NCBI RefSeq assembly: GCF_000350225.1
Contig: NW_005179291.1
Coordinates: forward strand, 359,454-423,453
Direction of reading: 5' to 3'
Source of the DNA: Chondrus crispus
Taxonomy: Eukaryota; Rhodophyta; Florideophyceae; Gigartinales; Gigartinaceae
Length of the DNA stretch: 64,000 nt
Shown piece by piece: positions 33,438 through 42,843 of the stretch (the first letter of the stretch is position 1; every line of letters begins with the position of its first letter). The translations under genes and the position numbers were made by a program. Under the pieces are notes generated by a model. That model had not been told where the DNA came from, searched no databases, and saw only the letters and a program-made list of their open reading frames with translations.

Positions 33438-34077
33438 TGTAGCATAAACACCCCCAGCGATAGGGGTGTATGCACAGTTCGACCGAGACCCTTGTCGATC
33501 GGGAAGACGGGGGTGAAGCGGGACACCAGCTGACGGCACCGGGCAGCGGGCCTGGGTAGCGTGGTAGAGCGGGAACGGGGAGGACGCCGGTACGCGCGAG
33601 CAGTTCGACGCCTCGACGCCCCGGCGCGGTACTGGGTAACGATCCAGTACCGACGGGCGGAGGTGGAGCCGGCTCATGGGCGTACCGCGCGCGTCCTCAA
33701 CCCGCGCTCGGTGCCGCTTCTAAGGTAATTAGAGAGCGTTCCCTTAGAATAAGCGGGAAGTCGGACCTTGACGGTCGGTGGGTGACAAGTCCGTGCTTGT
33801 CCTCCTCCACCGCCGCCGGTCCGCTCCATATTTAATATACAAAACAATGTACAACTCTACAGTACCGAAGTACTGTAGTGGACTACTGTAGTACAGTTCG
33901 GACCGTACTGTAATCCGTTCCGCGCGATACACGTGTACACGTGTACACACGTGTGCCCTGTACCCGAGGGGTACACGTGGCCACGCACAGTGGTACTGTA
34001 GAGCATCGGGCTCTACAGCACTAGATCCGTTGTTGATCTAATCTAACCAAAAAAGCCCCAGGGGGGGTTATACTACA
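33438..34077 (-). repeat. gypsy-2 5' LTR
   Basis: 640 bp from TGTAGCATAAAC to ATACTACA. It matches the left LTR closely and lacks only the 43-bp block. TACAGTACAG-type palindromes and a TTTAATATAC box near 33830 may belong to the promoter. Confidence 0.92.
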
Positions 34078-34247
34078 TGCCTTCGAGATGAAAATTAATT
34101 CCCGAAACAAGACGTCCTGATCGTTTACGTTTTATAAAGACAGTAAAAATCTCATTATTGCAGTCACGTTCTCCACAAGACACCATAAAGTCATTTTTGC
34201 GCACCGCGCTTGTGTCGAACACATCTTCAAGCGTGTCCTTGAAATAA
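34078..34247 (-). pseudogene. RING-H2 protein gene, 5' part
   Basis: Reading leftward, this frame (KDTLEDVFDTSAVRKNDF ... INFHLEG) joins in frame to the segment at 20368 once gypsy-2 and one TGCCT copy are removed. It gives a continuous protein running into the RING finger. At 34247 the frame meets TTTATTTCAAG, which may be a 3' splice site, so an upstream exon is possible. No further start was found. Confidence 0.6.
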
Positions 34248-35733
34248 AGTTATAAAGGGCCAGAAAGCTTTATTGACATTGCGCTGCATCTTCTGCACCC
34301 CGCGGGGCACCCATTCGCGACCTCTTGTACATCTGGGAGTTCGTTGCAGCCCGGAAATTCCGCTTTCTTAGCCATCTGTTCAGCCATTAAATGGGAATCT
34401 CGCACGCACTCGCATTGTTGCTGATCGCCGCTACGCTCATGGGATGATTACCAAACTAGTGGCCGTTGTTGCAAATAGTATCTAGGCAGATATTCTCGAT
34501 GCCCAGATTTGAGTGTCCGCGATCCGGTGCCCCAGAATTTGCGAATAGCTGGAACGATAGAATCATATAGCCATCCGATTTGTGGTACGCCAGATTTTGC
34601 GAATAGCTGGACACGATAGAATCGTATAGCAATCGGATGGAGGTTTTGAAAATGTTCGATGGTTTTCAAAGCCTCGTTTTAGTGACCAGCAGGAAGCCCT
34701 CCTTTTAATCCAAATCAGCCTTTACAGCTGCTGGATGCCAATCAGGTGCCCTAGAATCGGTGTCACGGATCATCACGGCTCCGTGACCAGACCCCTTCCT
34801 TCGCCTCCCTAGGGGGGGCCTTCTGAATGGCCTTTTTCACAAAACCTGGAGGCCTCCACAGTATTCAAACCAATGAGCCATTCACGGATTCGACGAATAA
34901 GTGCGATTTTAGTTTGGTTGGTGTAAATACATATCATGGAGGACTCACGGCGCTTTCTTCGAATCCTCCACGGTGCGAACATGCCCTAACCCTGTAATGG
35001 ATGCTTTTTCGTTGGAAAAATTACCGTCGAAGGTACAGTACGATACTTCAGATGTCCATTCTTTGGCTGAAAATGTTATCCTTCGAAGGGTAAGGTCAAT
35101 ATCGCTCCCCTGGAGTGGAAGGGGTGAGCAAGTGTTGGCCGAGTGTGTTCCGTAAATCACTGTTCAAAATACAGGGCATGAGCGCTTTGAGCGCCTTTTG
35201 AGCGACGCAAGCGCAGTTCCAGAGGCGCTGTTGATGTTGACATAATGTATTGTTGTACCTTTNNNNNNNNNNNNNNNNNNNNNNCAGCTACCAAAGGTAC
35301 AACAATACATTTATGGGGGCTCTGCCAAATGGTTCACAGTTGGCCAGAGTTATTGCCAAAACGTTAACTGTAATAATTAATGAAATGCGAAATGGTTAAT
35401 AGTTGGGCAGACTGATTGCGAAACAGTCCGACATGACCCAAAAAATGCAAAATGGTTCACAGTCTCACATTTTTTATTGCAAAACAGTCCCCATCTGGCA
35501 GCCGAATTGCAAACAGCTCACATTTGGGGATTTGCAATGCCGAACAGTTAACTTATGAGCAGTGGAATTGCGAAATAGTCAACCACGCTCCGAAAAGTGA
35601 CAAACATTTCGGGCTGGATTCGCCGTGGCCGTTGTTCTTCTCTGTTCTCATCACAGATCTACTTCACACAAAATCATAGTTACTGCTTTGTTTATCTACT
35701 CTGCTGATCGCGTCAACTCTTGCAGCGTCACCG
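34248..35733. other. Intergenic region with short repeats and an assembly gap
   Basis: No gene is supported. It contains a direct repeat of about 50 bp (34532-34580 and 34590-34641, GCGAATAGCTGGA core), a run of ATTGCGAAACAGT-like units at 35380-35590, and the gap at 35263-35284. Confidence 0.5.
35245..35310. repeat. 18-bp inverted repeat flanking a 22-N gap
   Basis: ATGTATTGTTGTACCTTT lies at 35245-35262 and its exact reverse complement at 35293-35310, with Ns between. The gap probably sits in the loop of a hairpin that blocked sequencing. Confidence 0.8.
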
Positions 35734-37029
35734 ATGGAGGCCAGCAAGCAGTGTCGCCCTGGCGCCGTCCTCACGAGCTCCGCCCGCCGCCGGAACAGAG
35801 GCGAAAACGCTTCTAAGTTTAAAGACAAAACCTCGCCGTGGCTGGATCCTGACGTACAAGCCCTGATGGACGACACAACGGACTCTGAGGACGAATCCAA
35901 CGTGTTGTCACTACCGAAAAGCGCCCTTCTAGCTGGTCCTCGACCGTGCGTCACCGGTGTGGACCCCGAGAAGGCGCGGGCCATCCTGGAAATCTATGAA
36001 GACAAAAGGAAGCGGCTTACCGCCACAACAAAGAAGGTCGAAGCTACCAAGTCCTCCAAAAGTGGCATATGAGAAGCGTAGCGCTGCTCGTTTATACGAA
36101 AACATACGTTTGCTCGACTCCGATGTGGGTCTATTTGAAAAGAATGTGCATCCCAGCCGCGATGAATTCGATGGCCTGCATTGCTTGATACGTGGCGAGC
36201 TACAAAACGCGATGGATGTGCGACGAGAGCATGCTGGAGAGTTTCGTGCATCGCGTCGGCGTCGTTTGAACACAGAAGAGATGCTTTTCATGTTCTTGGA
36301 CATACTAGGTGGGTCTAACGAAGGGGGAATTGGTATAGAGAGGGTCGGACATAGGTATGGTGTATCGATAAGAACTGTATCAAACTACTTCCGTCATGTC
36401 TTGTTTGCCGTGTTTAAATATCGAAATACGATAGAGCCGCCATTGATCAGATGGCCGGAGGCAGTGGAGCACGGTTCCATGGAAGGTTTGCTTCTCGGGA
36501 TTCTGCGTTTTGTTTTTTCGTTGATGGGAACAAGAAAAAGCGCTGGAGGCCTGGAGAGATTCACGAACAGGAGAGAGCATATGACGGGTACAAAAAGGCT
36601 CACGTGTGGTCTGTGCTTGTGTTCTGTGACTTCTACGGTCGGTTCATACGTTTAGAGATATCCGACAAGGGCGCTGAAAGCGACCGAAATCTGTACACAA
36701 GCTCAGAGGTGCATCAGAATCCGGGTGACTTCCTTGCGACGCGACAGAATAGAATGGCAGATATGGGCTTTGGTGGTAGTGGTGCGCTGGTAGTTCCTTA
36801 CAAGAGGAACGAAAGCACTGAGTAGATTCACAGGTCGAGCTACAACAGGTATATTCATCCGCAGCGTATGGTGAACGAGTGGGGAATCGGGTACATTAAC
36901 AACGGGTTCCGCATATTCCTGGGCCGCTGGCCTTTTGAGAAGGAACTGTTCCCAATAGCTTACAACACTGCGGCTATGCTATCTAACTGGGAGTTCGATA
37001 GACGGGGATTCGCTTTACAACCTAGGTAG
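35734..37029 (+). pseudogene. PIF/Harbinger-type DDE transposase, decayed
   Basis: The N-terminal part has an acidic tail. A helix-turn-helix follows (NTEEMLFMFLDIL ... YGVSIRTVSNYFR). The DDE_Tnp_4-like core has FFVDGNKKK (first Asp), the strand AHVWSVLVFCDFYGRFI, SDKGAESDRNLY (second Asp) and WGIGYINNGFRIFLGRWPF (Glu region of the family). Frames change near 36050 and 36485, and a TAG lies at 36823-36825. PIF/Harbinger transposases cut and paste elements with TWA target sites. Divergence from classic members is high, so the family call rests on motif order. Confidence 0.6.
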
Positions 37030-37419
37030 CAGTACGAAGAGAAACTAGCAGCTCATGGACGTCTAGAAAATTCCGAATGAATAAACCTTCCTGGATTGCC
37101 TTTTTCTCTTAGTGTTTGAGCGGCGCGCGGGGCGGCGAGCGCAAAGTCGGCAGCGACGGCGAGGGAGCCGTAGGCGACCTAGCGGAGGACTCAGCCAAGA
37201 CGAAAGCGGTGGTGGGTGCCAAATCAGTGACATGATTAGTAAGGAGATCGGGTTCCATGACCAAAGGGTCAGTTGGGAGGGGCGGGGGAAGCGGTGTTAG
37301 CGGTTGCTGTGTTGGGAAATTATGGCTTTGCGCGAAAAGGTTGACCAGAATGCCGAAATGCTCGCTTTGACGGCGCTACAGGGCAGCACTAGCGGTCGCC
37401 GCATTGGCAAAGCGCGTTT

Positions 37420-38273
37420 ACGCGCGAAGATTCTGTAAGTCTGCAGCCATACGTCTCCGTTCTCTGGTCTCACGTCGCGCTTGCCTGCGGCGTTTGTTCG
37501 CCTCTAAAGTGGCCTTACGCTCGCGGTTAAGTTTATCCTTTTGATCTCTGAATGCTTGGTTTCGATTGAGAGCCTTCTACGCATCGTCGTCAGTCGTAAG
37601 GGGGGTTTTTGGATGCCGTGTGCTTGAAATCAAGAACCACTTGATCGAAGACGTGTTGGGCGTCGTCCTCCGAACTGCGGGCAGCTGCCGCAGGGCCGTC
37701 ACCTTCCACAGAGCCAGACATGGATGTGATGACAACCTTCTTCGTCATTTCCGGGACCGTGTTGGCGACATGTCGCACGTTTTCCCCTGTTATGCGGAGC
37801 ATATGGGACCTTCGCCAGGACATATCATAGCAGTTCTGCTCGGAGACTATGGCACTGTTGGCGACATGACGTTTTCTTGCGCTATCTGAGATGCAGACAT
37901 AAGTCGCATCAAAAGTTTTCGACTTTTGCAGCTGCGCGCCAAATGCAAGGAGTTGCATGAACACCTAATCATTTTCTACCTTGTTCATGAAAAACTGCTG
38001 CGAGTGGCGGCGGGATCCGGTAGACGCTTTCCATGGAGCGAGGGATGGGGGCGAGCGCGGAGACTGTTCTGGTAACGGTGGTACAGGGTGATCCGGAGAG
38101 ATAATGGCTGGCGTTTCACCTGTCGGAACTGGAGCGTCCAAATCCAAGATTGAACCCATCTCAGTGGGCCTGCGGGAGCGAGGGAGGAAGGGAGGGAGAG
38201 AAGGAGGGAGAGAAAGTAAAGATGTGAAGAAGGGCAGACCGCCCTTAAGGCGAACCTGTGCGCGGATGGTCAT
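37420..38273 (-). pseudogene. Harbinger partner-like protein (possible Myb/SANT type), broken
   Basis: A minus-strand frame (37965-38273 continuing into 37590-37964 across a TAG) carries a proline/serine-rich head. The stretch KSKTFDATYVCISDSARKRH then leads to SWRRSHMLRITGENV. A basic coiled-coil tail (RERKATLEANKRRRQARRE) lies at 37420-37560 in another frame. Convergent to the transposase, this matches the position of the second DNA-binding ORF of PIF/Harbinger elements. A three-helix SANT fold is inferred, not proven. Confidence 0.4.
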
Positions 38274-38529
38274 TTGAGCAAGCTAAGGTTTTTTTGTGAG
38301 ACCTGCCCAGCCCGTCCCACTGTTTCCTTGCCTGTTTTCAAATTAGCCAGAAATGTAAGCTTTTTGCTGTGCGAAATTAAAACGCATCCATGACCCAACT
38401 TGTGGTATTTCAAAATCAAGCCCAGTTCTCGCTTAATTAAAAAGGGTTAATAGCCTGCTGCTTCGTTTTCACTTTGGTTCCACTAAAAAAGTCACCGAAA
38501 AATCGCACCCAGTTTGGAGAAGCCCTAAA

Positions 38530-38562
38530 AGTTTGGAGAAGCCCTTAGGGCTTCTCCAAACT
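38530..38562. repeat. 33-bp perfect palindrome in the left TIR
   Basis: AGTTTGGAGAAGCCCT, one T, then its exact reverse complement. A further direct copy of the arm precedes it at 38511-38526. It could extrude as a cruciform. Confidence 0.85.
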
Positions 38563-39599
38563 AGCCCTTTTTAATTAACGAAAAATGATGTTGTTTTTAA
38601 GACCCTCAAATTGGACCATTTCTTGCACCAAATTAGTAGTGAAAACAAGCAAGCAGCGTCGTGTAGAGCGTGAAGAGTATTAATTTAGGAGGCCGTGCTT
38701 CGGTCTCAGAGGTCATAGTTGTCAACAACTCACATCAATCCGAACATGGGTTCGGAAGAGGATGACCTCTCAACGGCTGTTGCTATGGTCGCGCAGTTTG
38801 AGGCACAAGTGCAGCATACCTCCCACCTTGCCGCACAGTTCGCTTCCGGTGCTCGAGATTTTTTGCATCACAGTACCTCCTCAAGTGACGGCGAGCCTGG
38901 GCCTGGGCGGGGCCACATCGTTGACCGCACAAAAACGCAATATGTGCGAAGAGATCAGTCGCGTTTGTACAACTTTGTTCGCGAGGAAGACGCCGATTTC
39001 TCTCTTTTTACAAAATTGACCCATTTGTCTCGCAAAGAGATTGACAGTTTACACGCCCTTGTTCATGCAGAGTTACAAAAGCCGGTTAACTTTCGTGGAC
39101 ATCATGACCACGGGGTCCGTGCACAGGTCGACCAGGTCCCGGTACGCCGACATGAGCGCCGCCAGATGGCGCGCGGCGTCCAGCAGCAATTTGGAGCTCC
39201 ACTAACGCGGGCCTCCTTCAGGGGCGCCGTCGCGAGAGCCGCAGCGTCCGACACGGCCGCCCATTCGGGCCGTAGCTACGATGCCTTCTTGATGGCCGCC
39301 GGCGAAATGTTGGGAGCCGACGACAGGTGGGCGGAGTAGCGGTGCTTTGACAGGTTCAGTTTGCGCTCGAGAAACTCGGACGTGCGGCGTAGGCGGGCGC
39401 TGTGATGTAACAGAGCATGCAAACATAGGGTTTGCGTCAGGTGGGCAGCGTGAGCGAGCGCCTCTTCGCAGCTAGACGGGATCGGGGCTGTTGGGAAGGA
39501 CAGCGTGGCACCGTTGAGAGGCCGTAATAGGCTGTGAGTTGCGCGTTTGGGGAGTTGCGCGGGATAGCGTCCGTCATGGCGGGGGTATTTTAAGGCGCA

Positions 39600-39715
39600 G
39601 ACGGAAGGGGACAAGAGGGAGGAGGGTAGGGAGGAAGCGGAGAGGGAGGTACGGGACGAAGAGGAAGGAGGCGAAGGGGAAGGAGGCGAAGAGGAAGGAG
39701 ATTAAGAGAAACAGT
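39600..39715 (+). repeat. Polypurine tract (GGAGG/GAAGG repeats)
   Basis: About 110 bases are almost all purine, including several GAAGGAGGCGAAG units. It lies inside the TIR element. Confidence 0.7.
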
Positions 39716-39908
39716 CTTCAAATTTAGTGGGTGCCTTCCTGCCCTGACTTGCTAAAATAGTCATTTTCCGTACAGTTGGAAAATGGCATACATTTTAGTT
39801 GGGACTGGTCTTCCTAATTGAAACAGGATTTCGCGCACTTTCCTAAATATTCGCATATTTAGTTGTGATTTTCGTTAATTAAAAAGGGCTAATGGGAACT
39901 GGGTGCGA

Positions 39909-40350
39909 TTAATTACACTACCTTACTCACACCCTCAAATTGCCCTCCGGACCGCCCCGCCCGGTAGGTCTCCCGACAGTGGGCACTAAATCAGATTTTC
40001 CAATGAAAAAATGTAACTCTTATGTCTCTTCTATGACATAAACCTGAATCATATTTCAGACTAGAGAAGTATGGGGAACACACGAAGAGTCAATTGGAGG
40101 TCATCGCGCCGGGGCAGCCGCGAACGTCGATTCCCTCAAACAACTGAGTCTCAATCATACTTGTGGATACCGACAAATACGTTTGGGCAGCTGTTTCGCG
40201 TGTGTCGTATGTGATCCTGCACTCCAACGCGCGCTTATTCCCCGCCCTCCTTTGCGCTCTTGCAGCATATATGATTTCGGTCCACCCCGTACGCTTTGGT
40301 AGTTGTTGTGATCAAGACACCATCCATCCTCTCGTGCCTTGGCCTTGAAC
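39909..40350. other. Upstream region of the ChAPs-like gene
   Basis: No gene is supported. Short ORFs on both strands lack domains. The sequence should hold the promoter of the gene starting at 40351, but no clear TATA box is seen. Confidence 0.4.
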
Positions 40351-42762
40351 ATGCCGACTGCTTTGCGCGCAGAGTCAGTGGTCGGTGTGTGCGAGGTGAT
40401 CGATGGTGGGGACCCAATTGATCCGTCCTCTCCGAACATGGCCATGTCTGGCCCAGCTATGTCGGCGCGGGCTGCCGCTTTACCAAGTTTTCATGCGTTC
40501 GGGCCTCCAGATATGCTATACGTACGAAAGCGCTACACCCCGGTAGTCGGAGCTTCAAAGATTTATGGCTATTATCACTTTGTCCGCGGGGTCGACACCT
40601 CCCACGGCGCGGCAATATCGGCCTACATCGTCGATATAGTCCGAAACAAAGGCCTTGACCCACTGCCCTGGGTAGCTGCAGGGGGATGGGAAGTTGCGTC
40701 AGCCACATTCGCGGCCTACAACATTCTTTCCAAAGCCGACGTAACTATTCACGTGGATTTCCCTGGCTCCACCTCGGCCACAGCTGCCGGTGCCGACGGA
40801 CGCCCGCTCGAGCTTTCCGACCTCTTCTGGTCTGAGGTAGTGGTCAGCTCTGTTTTGCGAGACTTCTCTGGTGCTGGAGAGGCTCCCTTGTACCCTTGTT
40901 TGCATGTCATCTCTTCGTCCGGCGCGCTACGAATGGAATCCATTTTCTTCGACGCCGCTACTGATTGTGTCAATCGTTGGCATCTTTCTGGGACGGACTC
41001 ACTTGCTGGCGTGACCTCTTATGCCTCGCACTCTCGAGTTGCCACTGCAATTCTCAACAACCTCGTTTCCTTCGCTAGATACGACACTGCTGCTGAGTTT
41101 TTTCAACGCCAACGCATTTGCAATTCCGACCGTGATTGCGCGGTGCATGCCGCTTCAGCGGCCCGCTTGAAGGGAGATATTGCATTGGCGAACTCGATCG
41201 TGGACGAAGTCTTACGTGATGATCCTGACTCTCAGTTAGCGTGGTTGGAACGTGCAAAGATTCACCGATCTTGCGGCGAGCCTGATAAGGCTTTGGAAGC
41301 AGCGAAGAAAGCTGCATCTCGCCCTAACCAAACTATTGAGGTTTGGATTGTGCTGGCCGATTTGTACGTGGACCTTAAGGCATATTCCCATGCGCTCGTT
41401 GCCTTGAATTCAGCCAACATGCCTCAGCCATCCCTTGATCACTTTTTGAGGGGACTACTACCTAATCGCAAAAATCTCACATCCCCGGTCGCGGGCGCCT
41501 CCCAAGGCAATGATGCCGTGCGCATACTTGCGAACCAGCTGCGAGAGGAAAGGAATATGTCCGATCAAAAGACGGAAGATACCCTGGCTGACTTGCCTGG
41601 GAAGCTAATGACTGAGGTAGAACGATCGTGCTACGCGGTGTTGGTGAAGATCTTAAATGAATTATCATGGGATGAAATGCTTGCAGTGCGAGGAGAGTGT
41701 TTTGTCATGCAGGCGGATGTGGAGAATGGGCAGAGTTCGTTGGATAGAGACGGGGAAGATGACAGCAGTAGTGACCCGAGTGACGTCATTAGCGATGGCG
41801 AGAATGGTGGCGCTGCAAGCGAGAACGATCAGGTTGGTCTCAATATGGCAAGAAATTCTGACGGTCATCGCCAAGAAGGGACCAGGAATGGTCTGATGGA
41901 TGAAGAAGTTCTTGGGGGAAGTCAGGAATTGGCACAAGCTGCCGCGGTCGACATTTCCAGTCTCCCCAATGACGAGACTCTGGAAGGAGCCACCACCATG
42001 AATGGCTCTTTATCTAGTGCACGCGAGGATGAGGCTATCCCTGTCGATCGACTTCTGCGAAAGAAGAGGTCTGAGAAATCGGGCAAGCAGGTGTGCAAAC
42101 CATGGCTAGATTATCTAGTTTTGAACATGTTTAAAGATTTACGAGCAATGGCTAGGTGGAATCATGAGGAACAGCAGCACTCTGCTGCAGCGGCTTTGGC
42201 AGCCGGTGCCCAGGTGAAGAGGTCTCAGAAAGCCGCGGGAGATGGCGATTCCGGGTCTTCATCTTCGTTTCGCGAGGATGTAGAGAATCAGGGTTTGTAC
42301 AATGATTATCGGCGGTCGGCTGATGAGGTTGCGGCCACAACACGGCGACCAGCGGCTGATTGGCTGCGGAGGGGTGAATTAGCGTTGAGGTTGGGAAAAG
42401 TTGAAGAAGCAAAAACAGCATATTGGACGTGCATAAAGCTGGCTGCTAAAGAAAAGGTTGTGGCGGTCACCTCTTTGTGCAGAGTAATGGCGCTTGCATC
42501 TGATGAAGGAGACACAAGAACAACGCTACGATGCGCAGATGCTATTTGGAACTACTTGGATGCGAATTCGGATCGCAAGCCATCATCCAAAAGAACATCT
42601 CCTGTACATGACATTAGTGCATGCGTCTTTCGCATAATCTCAAAGAGCGGTTTGCGCGCAGTGCGCGAAACTGCAACTTCGAATGTCGAAATAGATTTGA
42701 AGAGGATGGAGGGATTGCTTCTAGACTCTGTAGCTCTTCAAGTAGACGGCTTCTCCCGCTAA
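40351..42762 (+). CDS. ChAPs family protein (exomer subunit-like, TPR repeats)
   Basis: An 803-residue single-exon protein. ChAPs proteins (Chs6, Bch1, Bch2, Bud7 in yeast) join Chs5 and Arf1 as exomer, a cargo adaptor at the trans-Golgi network. The family pattern is visible throughout: an early GPPDMLYV (about 51-58) and YGYYHFVRGVDTS; a TPR region (about 260-370: LARLKG-type helices, DPDSQLAWLERAKI, LADLYVDLKAYSHALVAL); then ELSWDEMLAVRGECFVM; and after an acidic spacer KPWLDYLVLNMFKDLRAMARW and a last TPR (DWLRRGELALRLGKVEEAKTAY). The ATG at 40351 is chosen because the upstream in-frame codon is TTG. Known mainly from fungi, so its presence here is notable. Recognition is from memory of the family. 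Confidence 0.72.
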   Translation: MPTALRAESVVGVCEVIDGGDPIDPSSPNMAMSGPAMSARAAALPSFHAFGPPDMLYVRKRYTPVVGASKIYGYYHFVRGVDTSHGAAISAYIVDIVRNKGLDPLPWVAAGGWEVASATFAAYNILSKADVTIHVDFPGSTSATAAGADGRPLELSDLFWSEVVVSSVLRDFSGAGEAPLYPCLHVISSSGALRMESIFFDAATDCVNRWHLSGTDSLAGVTSYASHSRVATAILNNLVSFARYDTAAEFFQRQRICNSDRDCAVHAASAARLKGDIALANSIVDEVLRDDPDSQLAWLERAKIHRSCGEPDKALEAAKKAASRPNQTIEVWIVLADLYVDLKAYSHALVALNSANMPQPSLDHFLRGLLPNRKNLTSPVAGASQGNDAVRILANQLREERNMSDQKTEDTLADLPGKLMTEVERSCYAVLVKILNELSWDEMLAVRGECFVMQADVENGQSSLDRDGEDDSSSDPSDVISDGENGGAASENDQVGLNMARNSDGHRQEGTRNGLMDEEVLGGSQELAQAAAVDISSLPNDETLEGATTMNGSLSSAREDEAIPVDRLLRKKRSEKSGKQVCKPWLDYLVLNMFKDLRAMARWNHEEQQHSAAAALAAGAQVKRSQKAAGDGDSGSSSSFREDVENQGLYNDYRRSADEVAATTRRPAADWLRRGELALRLGKVEEAKTAYWTCIKLAAKEKVVAVTSLCRVMALASDEGDTRTTLRCADAIWNYLDANSDRKPSSKRTSPVHDISACVFRIISKSGLRAVRETATSNVEIDLKRMEGLLLDSVALQVDGFSR

Positions 42763-42843
42763 CACTAATTTCAGCCTTTAGGGTGGCGTAGTTTTCCGCA
42801 ATAGTGCTCTTTTTACCGTAACATGTTATATTGCGTTTTGCAA

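Larger units (their letters stand above)
20369..34077 (-). mobile_element. gypsy-2: full-length Ty3/gypsy chromovirus
   Basis: A 13.7-kb element with both LTRs, a tRNA-Tyr primer site, gag, protease, RT, RNase H, integrase and chromodomain on the minus strand, plus a 5-kb non-coding tract before the 3' LTR. The LTRs are near identical apart from a 43-bp block, and the 5-bp duplication is perfect, so insertion is recent. Even so, gag and pol contain several in-frame stops, and the protease active site is altered. It is a different family from gypsy-1, although both use the same primer tRNA. Confidence 0.93.
38503..39908 (+). mobile_element. TIR element with Harbinger transposase N-terminal fragment
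   Basis: The ends share TCGCACCCAGTT followed by TAGCCCTTTTTAATTAACG, as inverted repeats at 38503-38580 and 39873-39908. The left one contains an extra palindrome. Inside, the ORF 38719-39339 has RLYNFVREEDADFSLFTKL and EIDSLHALVHAELQK, paralleling RLYENIRLLDSDVGLFEKN in the transposase at 36080-36200. It is therefore a shortened relative lacking the catalytic core. An unrelated GC-rich segment fills its second half. Confidence 0.6.
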
